Part shown: positions 22,060 to 26,055 of the stretch, one piece after another
Layout: every line of letters begins with the position of its first letter
Position numbering within the stretch: the stretch's first letter is position 1
IMG/VR virus record: IMGVR_UViG_3300025120_000473
Location: 1-26,055 of that record
DNA length: 26,055 bases
Origin: a virus
Direction: 5' to 3' (one strand)
The notes under the pieces: model-generated
Databases searched by the model: none
What the model saw: only the letters and a program-made list of their open reading frames with translations
What the model was told of the DNA's origin: nothing
Made by a program: the position numbers and the translations under genes

Positions 22060-23305
22060 AGTCATTGGCGTAGTAGATTACATTAGTCGCCGCCGTTAGT
22101 GTCAGGCCATAGCCTGCTGTCTGTGGGTTAGCAACAAAGAACCTAGCATCCTCGAACTGAAATCTTCTGACCGCTGTCTGCCTGTCATCATCACTGGTGT
22201 CCCCATAATATGTGACCACGGAACTCGGACCATGAACCTTGGCTAGTTCAGCCTCAATCTTCTTGATGTCATAGCGGAACCGTGACCAGATGATTACCTT
22301 GCCGGACATCTCCTGCACTGTGTCCAGAATGGCATCGATACGCCGAGTCGGAAACTCTACTAGCTCACCATCATCTGTCATGATGTGTCCACACAGTACC
22401 TGTTGAAGGCGGAGCAGTTGTGTCATCACAGCCGGAGCAGACACTAGCTGACCGTCATCGAGTAAAGCAATCGCAGCACTTTTCAATGAACTGTAATACT
22501 GCAACTGTTCTTTTGATAACCCCACCTCACGGACAGTATAAATCTTTTCCGGTAGGTCCAGTGCATCTTCTTTAGTCACACGATACGAAAAGTAGTTCAG
22601 CTTAGTTGATAGCTCGTCTAGGTTACGATAGCCCACAACCTGCTGGAAGCTGTGCGAACCCATGCGCTGAGTGCGTGTGATAGCGTACCTCCCCTGAAAG
22701 GAGTAGTAGCTGTCGAAGCCGAGCAACTCCTTGTCCATGAATCCACACTGGGCGTACAAATCCATAGGCGATTTAGTAACGGGCGAGCCGGTAAGGATAC
22801 GCTTGAACGATGCGCCTTGACCAACTGCAACCAAAGCTTTAGTCCGCTTGGCCTTTGGGTTCTTAATAGTCGTGCTCTCATCAACCGCAAGTAAGAAAGC
22901 CGAACCTTGTGTAAATAGATCCATGTATTTCTTAACCTTGGCTGTTGCGAAACCTTCCACATTGACCAGTAAGATGCGGAGCTTTTCACGCTGACCAACC
23001 CCTGCGGATAGGTGCTCCCGCTGATTCTTCTTTGGGTTTGGATTCCAAACATAGACCTCGTGATCAACGTCTTCAGGCAGGTGCGCCGGTATTTCTGATA
23101 TCTCCCAGTTGCGATAGACTCCCTTGGGGGCGACAACAATAGCGGTGTCAATCTTCTTGTTCTCATAGAGCCAAGTGATGTTATCAATAAGGACCTTCGA
23201 TTTACCACACCCCATCTCCATAAAGTACCCATAGTTCTTCTTGTCATAAGACTTCTCCAGTGCCACGCGCTGATGCTCGTATGGTTCTGTTCTATACTTA
23301 AACAT
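21851..23305 (-). CDS. SNF2-like SF2 helicase / DNA translocase
   Basis: This 484-aa protein starts at ATG 23305, chosen over the in-frame ATG at 23335 because GGTGGGGAAG precedes it and it makes the 8-nt overlap seen elsewhere. Motifs are Q-like EPYEHQ (7-12), I MGCGKS (31-36), Ia VVAPKGVYRNW, II VDESTTIKN (DEST instead of DEAH, 142-145), III LTGSP (171-175), V GLTLTAATNVIYY and VI QSEDRAHRIGQ (423-433). This is the SNF2 signature. It probably translocates on duplex DNA during replication, recombination or protein displacement. No fused nuclease domain is present. The separate PD-(D/E)XK gene converges on its 3' end with a 209-bp antisense overlap. Confidence 0.9.
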   Translation of the reverse strand: MFKYRTEPYEHQRVALEKSYDKKNYGYFMEMGCGKSKVLIDNITWLYENKKIDTAIVVAPKGVYRNWEISEIPAHLPEDVDHEVYVWNPNPKKNQREHLSAGVGQREKLRILLVNVEGFATAKVKKYMDLFTQGSAFLLAVDESTTIKNPKAKRTKALVAVGQGASFKRILTGSPVTKSPMDLYAQCGFMDKELLGFDSYYSFQGRYAITRTQRMGSHSFQQVVGYRNLDELSTKLNYFSYRVTKEDALDLPEKIYTVREVGLSKEQLQYYSSLKSAAIALLDDGQLVSAPAVMTQLLRLQQVLCGHIMTDDGELVEFPTRRIDAILDTVQEMSGKVIIWSRFRYDIKKIEAELAKVHGPSSVVTYYGDTSDDDRQTAVRRFQFEDARFFVANPQTAGYGLTLTAATNVIYYANDFNLETRVQSEDRAHRIGQKHSVTYVDLVSKGTVDVHIVKTLRDKIDLSAKTLGEEARQWLELDPRKSDD

Positions 23306-23498
23306 CTTCCCCACCTTTCTTGACAAACGGAACAATATTATCCCTTGTCATCTCCTGCAACAGTCCAGTTATTATCTCCTCACCCAAAGCACTGAACCCC
23401 ATGATTAACTCAACAGCTTCTTTTAAGTTGATATCGCCATCACAATACTGGTCACACACTGTTAGATAAGTGTCAGTTGTATTCTCCATCGTCTTCAT
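23298..23498 (-). CDS. 66-aa small protein upstream of SNF2 gene
   Basis: A short, mostly helical acidic protein: MKTMENTTDTYLTVCDQYCD, then INLKEAVELIMGFSALGEEI and an end VKKGGEDV. GGAGG five bases before ATG 23498 favours this start over the second Met. It overlaps the 82-aa gene by 26 nt and the SNF2 gene by 8 nt (ATGTTTAA), so its translation probably feeds the helicase. No family is recognised. Confidence 0.65.
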   Translation of the reverse strand: MKTMENTTDTYLTVCDQYCDGDINLKEAVELIMGFSALGEEIITGLLQEMTRDNIVPFVKKGGEDV

Positions 23499-23721
23499 CC
23501 ATACCTCCAGCCATCAGCGCATACTCTGCGCTCTTTAAATAAAATAATAACTCAGCAGTGTCAGGTTGAGTTGTTATCATCTTAATCGTACCGTTCTCAT
23601 CCTCGCCCAAGATAAGAACATCCTTTAACATTGTGCCTGCTATCTCACATAAGACAGGGACAGGGTTCTTTGAAAGCTTCATCACATTGTTAAGGTATAC
23701 TACGTTATCTTTATCACTCAT
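23473..23721 (-). CDS. 82-aa small acidic protein
   Basis: The sequence MSDKDNVVYLNNVMKLSKNP is followed by an alpha/beta middle (GTIKMITTQPDTAELLFYLK) and an acidic end MDEDDGEYN. The LFYLKSAEYALMA helix suggests a small globular protein. Phage early regions often carry comparable 'VxxLxxxxDxAEllfxLexAe' proteins of unknown function. The start overlaps the previous gene's stop by 8 nt (ATGAGTGA). Confidence 0.7.
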   Translation of the reverse strand: MSDKDNVVYLNNVMKLSKNPVPVLCEIAGTMLKDVLILGEDENGTIKMITTQPDTAELLFYLKSAEYALMAGGMDEDDGEYN

Positions 23722-23890
23722 CGGTCAGTCCTGTTCGTATAAGGTGTGCCCTGTTCCGCATATCACGGTAGGTCTGGAGCCGCTTACGAACTCCTTCTGC
23801 CTCATCATACATACCAGCCGCCTCTAGTTCTATTACTTCTTCTGACAGGTTGTTTATCAACCGTGTCATCCCTGCAAAATTCTCTTCCAT
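23714..23890 (-). CDS. 58-aa helical protein
   Basis: ATG 23890, with GAGGAAGGC directly upstream, opens 58 codons to TGA 23714. The product begins MEENFAGMTRLINNLSEEVI and continues ELEAAGMYDEAEGVRKRLQT to LIRTGLTDE. It is an amphipathic, charged helical hairpin. Strict operon packing supports it: a 25-nt overlap with the zinc-ribbon gene upstream and an 8-nt overlap (ATGAGTGA) with the 82-aa gene downstream. Without it the operon would have an otherwise unexplained 144-bp gap. Function is unknown. Confidence 0.75.
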   Translation of the reverse strand: MEENFAGMTRLINNLSEEVIELEAAGMYDEAEGVRKRLQTYRDMRNRAHLIRTGLTDE

Positions 23891-24195
23891 GCCTTCCTCA
23901 CTTCGTATGCAATTTCTGGGTCAACGTCTTCCGGCTCCGTCAAGTATTCTTCTATCAGGCTCTCGATAGTTTGTACCGCATCGGACCAGTTCATCTGCAT
24001 TGTACCTGCAGATATCTCCTGTTCTGTTGGCGCTATCCAAGTTGATGTGTCCATAATCTGTAGCGAACAAACACTGCATTGAATTGTACCATCAGCCTTG
24101 TGCAGGTTTAGTATAGCGTCACACTTAGGGCACCGACCTGCGTCCAGCCGCATCTGCATTGAACCATCTCCGGTGTTAATGTCTTGTGTCATCAT
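23866..24195 (-). CDS. 109-aa zinc-ribbon protein
   Basis: The chosen start is ATG 24195 (or adjacent 24192) after AGGAG at 24204-24200. Longer in-frame starts would lie deep in the previous gene. C22-x2-C25 (RCPKCDAIL) and C40-x2-C43 (QCSVCSLQ) form a zinc ribbon near the N-terminus. A helical acidic C-terminus follows (SDAVQTIESLIEEYLTEPED ... RKAWKRILQG). Such zinc ribbons often bind nucleic acid or transcription proteins; here that is inference. It overlaps both neighbours (20 and 25 nt). Confidence 0.65.
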   Translation of the reverse strand: MMTQDINTGDGSMQMRLDAGRCPKCDAILNLHKADGTIQCSVCSLQIMDTSTWIAPTEQEISAGTMQMNWSDAVQTIESLIEEYLTEPEDVDPEIAYEVRKAWKRILQG

Positions 24196-24460
24196 CCATC
24201 TCCTCTTCTTCCTCGCCACCATTCTCCTGATCAAGGATGTTCTTATTGGCAACCATCATTGCCGCCGCCACTAGCTGGTTCACTACGATAGGAGACTTCC
24301 TATTGACAGCTATCGCCATACCAAAGCCTGCGGACAACAGCAGATACGCCACATAGTCTGGGTCAATCATCTGCTCCTGCATGCTTTGCAGCATCTCAGA
24401 CACCGTCTCAGCGGCCTTGTCAGCCTGCTCTTTGTCCATTGGTACAAACTCTTCAATCAT
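24176..24460 (-). CDS. 94-aa helical acidic protein
   Basis: MIEEFVPMDKEQADKAAETV begins a helical protein with an uncharged central helix (DYVAYLLLSAGFGMAIAV), a second helix VVNQLVAAAMMVANKN and a poly-acidic tail GGEEEEEMDDD. The middle could be a buried helical hairpin or a weak membrane segment. AAGGA eight bases before ATG supports the start, which lies one base after the previous stop. No family is recognised. Confidence 0.65.
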   Translation of the reverse strand: MIEEFVPMDKEQADKAAETVSEMLQSMQEQMIDPDYVAYLLLSAGFGMAIAVNRKSPIVVNQLVAAAMMVANKNILDQENGGEEEEEMDDDTRH

Positions 24461-24461
24461 T

Positions 24462-24707
24462 TTAGTAGTCCTTCTTTTTTCTGTACTGGTATTCTACTTC
24501 CTTTGATTCGATAACTTCAATGTCACCGAGGCTGTAGCCAAGCCGCGCCATGCCGCGAGATCTTCTTGACCTGTTCTCTGCAATCTCACTAGCCTCCTGC
24601 TCATCAATAGCCAGTACTGTAACTGTGCGCGTAAACTCTTGGACCATTGTTACTTCGTGCCAAGTAGCTTTGTCCTTATACTCAGTTGTTGTCCTTGCTT
24701 TAAGCAT
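24462..24707 (-). CDS. 81-aa small protein
   Basis: ATG 24707 is preferred to earlier in-frame ATGs: GGGAGG lies nine bases upstream and it produces an 8-nt overlap (ATGCTTAA) with the previous gene, while the longer frame would run 125 bases into it. The product has a beta-rich first half (MLKARTTTEYKDKATWHEVT, FTRTVTVLAIDEQEA) and a basic middle (NRSRRSRGMARLG). It ends in beta plus Lys (VEYQYRKKKDY). Function is unknown. Confidence 0.6.
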   Translation of the reverse strand: MLKARTTTEYKDKATWHEVTMVQEFTRTVTVLAIDEQEASEIAENRSRRSRGMARLGYSLGDIEVIESKEVEYQYRKKKDY

Positions 24708-25089
24708 AGTAACCATCCTCCCATTCATAATCAAAAACCTTGTCCAGATGCTCAATGATATCAGTCGGCAGATACCGGAGTGGATTTTCGTAGCCCAGTG
24801 ATTCTGGGGCCCTGTCCGCCGCACCTCGGTCCTTGATTCTTTGAACTATCTCTGGCTTCCAATCATCCAAGATACCTTTGTTGTCCTTGTTAAACAGGAT
24901 AGACTTCCCGTCCTTCAAGATGTCCAGTATCATGTAGTTATGACAGCCCCAGCTATCAGTCTCGCAGGTATAGCCAAGCTTTTCAATCTCGCCCTCAACC
25001 TCATGCGTACCGTTCCATGCATCTCCGTCCCCGAACCCGAACTTATCGAACGCTTCGGGCCACTCCCATTCAATGTATACTCTAGGCAT
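24700..25089 (-). CDS. 129-aa acidic aromatic-rich protein
   Basis: The protein opens MPRVYIEWEWPEAFDKFGFG with an acidic, Trp/Tyr/Gly-rich region up to TDSWGCHNYM. An alpha/beta segment (ILDILKDGKSILFNKDNKGI) follows, and it ends FDYEWEDGYYA. The start lies in an 8-nt overlap (ATGCCTAG) with the upstream gene. Strong acidity and aromatic content are typical of early phage proteins that bind host factors or mimic DNA, but this is only a compositional remark. Confidence 0.65.
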   Translation of the reverse strand: MPRVYIEWEWPEAFDKFGFGDGDAWNGTHEVEGEIEKLGYTCETDSWGCHNYMILDILKDGKSILFNKDNKGILDDWKPEIVQRIKDRGAADRAPESLGYENPLRYLPTDIIEHLDKVFDYEWEDGYYA

Positions 25090-25429
25090 CGACTTCCTCC
25101 TGATAGTTACTAATTATACTCGGATATGTGTGGTCCCTGTCCGATGTTTCAGGGTCTATGAAAGAGTTCATAACTTGACTATTACTGAGTCGCTTCAGCT
25201 TGCCGTTCACAATCTCATATACCCCATGCGCGGCGGCACTATACATCTTGGTGCGGTACACATATATTCTTCCCGCAAACCGCTGGCCTTCCTCTATCGG
25301 AAAGGTCTTTCGCTTTTGCAACAGCTTCTCCCCCAGCACTGCAATCGAACGGCACACAGGTGTCCCTAGATATGCAACGGGCTTGCCCTTTGCATCGAGC
25401 ACCTGTTCTCTCGCGTAAAATTTAGTCAT
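25082..25429 (-). CDS. 115-aa small basic protein
   Basis: The sequence MTKFYAREQVLDAKGKPVAY and the later GRIYVYRTKMYSAAAHGVYE suggest a compact beta-rich fold with basic patches, followed by a flexible acidic end (SNYQEEVDA). The start codon overlaps the previous stop as TAATG. I do not recognise the family; nothing catalytic is visible. Confidence 0.65.
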   Translation of the reverse strand: MTKFYAREQVLDAKGKPVAYLGTPVCRSIAVLGEKLLQKRKTFPIEEGQRFAGRIYVYRTKMYSAAAHGVYEIVNGKLKRLSNSQVMNSFIDPETSDRDHTYPSIISNYQEEVDA

Positions 25430-25722
25430 TATCCATTCTCCCTTACATCCAGATTAAATTCATATCTTAGCTTACCGTTAGCATCAGCAAGGTCCTGCAA
25501 CTCAAGAGCAGTGACAGCCCTGATACCTCCCATGTCAGGATATAAAACTGTGTCCAGTACACTGTCCAGCTTGTCATATAAATCCTTCACCGCCTGCCTC
25601 TGGTCAGGAGATAAGGCATTGAAAGTTTCCAATCTTTCACAAGCCTCGCGCTCTCGCCGCTTTTCCCAATATACGATACGCTCTTCTTGTGTCATGTTCT
25701 CAATATTTTTTGGTCTACCCAT
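25429..25722 (-). CDS. 97-aa helical protein with GRPK N-terminus
   Basis: ATG 25722 (MGRPKNIENMTQEERIVYWE) is preferred to an in-frame ATG at 25755, because GGGAG lies seven bases upstream and it follows the previous stop by two bases. The first half is a highly charged helix (KRREREACERLETFNALSPD), followed by further helices (DLYDKLDSVLDTVLYPDMGG). The N-terminal GRPK resembles an AT-hook-like minor-groove motif, but a single one is weak evidence for DNA binding. Confidence 0.65.
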   Translation of the reverse strand: MGRPKNIENMTQEERIVYWEKRREREACERLETFNALSPDQRQAVKDLYDKLDSVLDTVLYPDMGGIRAVTALELQDLADANGKLRYEFNLDVRENG

Positions 25723-25724
25723 AA

Positions 25725-26055
25725 CTATACTCCCATCTTCTTTTGTAATGCCCACAATCGGGCTCTAATTCTCTCAGCTTCTGCCTGCCAGTTTTCATCT
25801 GGGTCTTCAATCAGGCAAGCCAAATCTAAATCAACGCTGTCGAATGTAACGTCCGCATCCTCCTCTTCCTCACAATAAACAATCTCGAACAACGCACCTG
25901 TGCCGTAGGTCCAATGCCCCACATCAACATGGTCCTCAATCATGTCCACAAATCTATTCCGCATCGGCTCACGGTACTCATCGTTCAAGAGTTGCATAAC
26001 CCTAAACTTTGCAACCTCCTCACTAGGTGCTGAGATTACGAAGTTCTTATCGCAA
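25725..26055 (-). CDS. Acidic early protein, 5' end beyond the window (partial)
   Basis: The frame is open from its TAG at 25725 to the right edge. The 19 codons before the first ATG (25997) read as ordinary protein (CDKNFVISAPSEEVAKFRV), and no ribosome site is well placed before that ATG. The true start is therefore probably outside the window. The visible 109 residues are very acidic (IVYCEEEEDADVTFDSVDLD) with a Trp-containing C-terminal helix (DENWQAEAERIRARLWALQK). Function is unknown; acidity could suit DNA mimicry, which is speculation. Confidence 0.6.
   Translation of the reverse strand, partial: CDKNFVISAPSEEVAKFRVMQLLNDEYREPMRNRFVDMIEDHVDVGHWTYGTGALFEIVYCEEEEDADVTFDSVDLDLACLIEDPDENWQAEAERIRARLWALQKKMGV

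Noticed and set aside
22618-23247. 209-aa reading frame on the minus strand
   Set aside because: It is in a different frame within the SNF2-like gene, whose helicase motifs run through the whole interval; the product is Arg/Leu/Ser-rich shadow sequence.
24708-24824. N-terminal extension of the 24462-24707 gene to an ATG at 24824
   Set aside because: It would overlap the 129-aa gene by 125 bases and adds Arg/Ile/Ser-rich shadow sequence; the ATG at 24707 has GGGAGG in place.
1-26055. Integrase, IS element, CRISPR array or attachment site
   Set aside because: I looked for DDE/tyrosine/serine recombinase motifs, terminal inverted repeats and regular direct repeats with spacers and found none in the window.

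Overview
This window looks like about half of the genome of a marine tailed phage. No host genes, rRNA, tRNA, IS elements or CRISPR arrays were seen. It reads best as an uncultured podovirus-like phage. It has P22/T7-style internal (DNA-ejection) proteins and no long tape-measure gene. Tail-fibre modules precede a P22 gp10-like structural protein, and the replication genes (PolA, an AEP primase, SNF2 and UvrD-like helicases) are of the kind common in marine phage metagenomes. A marine alphaproteobacterial host such as the SAR116/Roseobacter/SAR11 neighbourhood is plausible, but this is inference. No integrase, terminase, portal or capsid gene lies in the window, so lifestyle and family cannot be settled.

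Layout: (1) 1-13974, plus strand, is the late/structural block. It runs from the end of a tail gene through a jelly-roll fibre tip, a small protein, a fibre of eleven exact 20-residue repeats, a fibre with 10-residue IADDA repeats and a glycine-rich tip, a 710-aa tail-hub-like protein, a small tail protein, and four putative internal/ejection proteins of 275, 275, 651 and 1282 aa. It ends with a T4-type lysozyme and an overlapping 51-aa Cys-rich zinc-ribbon protein. Nearly all junctions are TAATG, TGATG or short overlaps. (2) 14028-21435, minus strand, is the core replication block. In transcription order it holds an RHH regulator, a 55-aa protein, a 188-aa coiled-coil protein, an SSB-like protein, an AEP primase, a UvrD-like helicase, a DUF6378-like protein, a family A DNA polymerase, a 52-aa zinc-ribbon protein and a 68-aa Cys-containing protein. 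(3) 21508-22059, plus strand, is a lone PD-(D/E)XK nuclease-like gene. It is divergent from the RHH gene and its tail overlaps the SNF2 helicase gene in antisense. (4) 21851-26055, minus strand, is a tightly packed accessory/early operon of small, mostly acidic proteins that ends in the SNF2-like helicase. Its first gene runs off the right edge.

How the parts work together: the leftward genes supply primer synthesis and polymerisation (AEP primase and PolA), single-strand protection (SSB-like protein) and unwinding or remodelling (UvrD and SNF2). No DnaB/gp4-type replicative helicase is present in the window. The 72-bp gap at 21436-21507 looks like the regulatory switch: it carries a sigma70-like leftward promoter overlapped by a perfect dyad, next to a GTG-started RHH gene. 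A second promoter candidate follows the 55-aa gene. Six real genes or gene ends were identified by direct reading because they are short, start with GTG or run off an edge: 1-125, 13819-13974, 14227-14385, 21289-21435, 23714-23890, and the extension of the last gene to 26055.

The observations most worth following up are: the nuclease/helicase antisense overlap; the RHH gene with its dyad operator; the Leu at the Phe762 position of the polymerase; the SSB-Ct-like VPF ends on both the SSB candidate and the primase; the eleven-unit 20-residue repeat fibre; the strong hairpin between the ssb-like and primase genes; and the recurring 8-nt stop/start overlaps.
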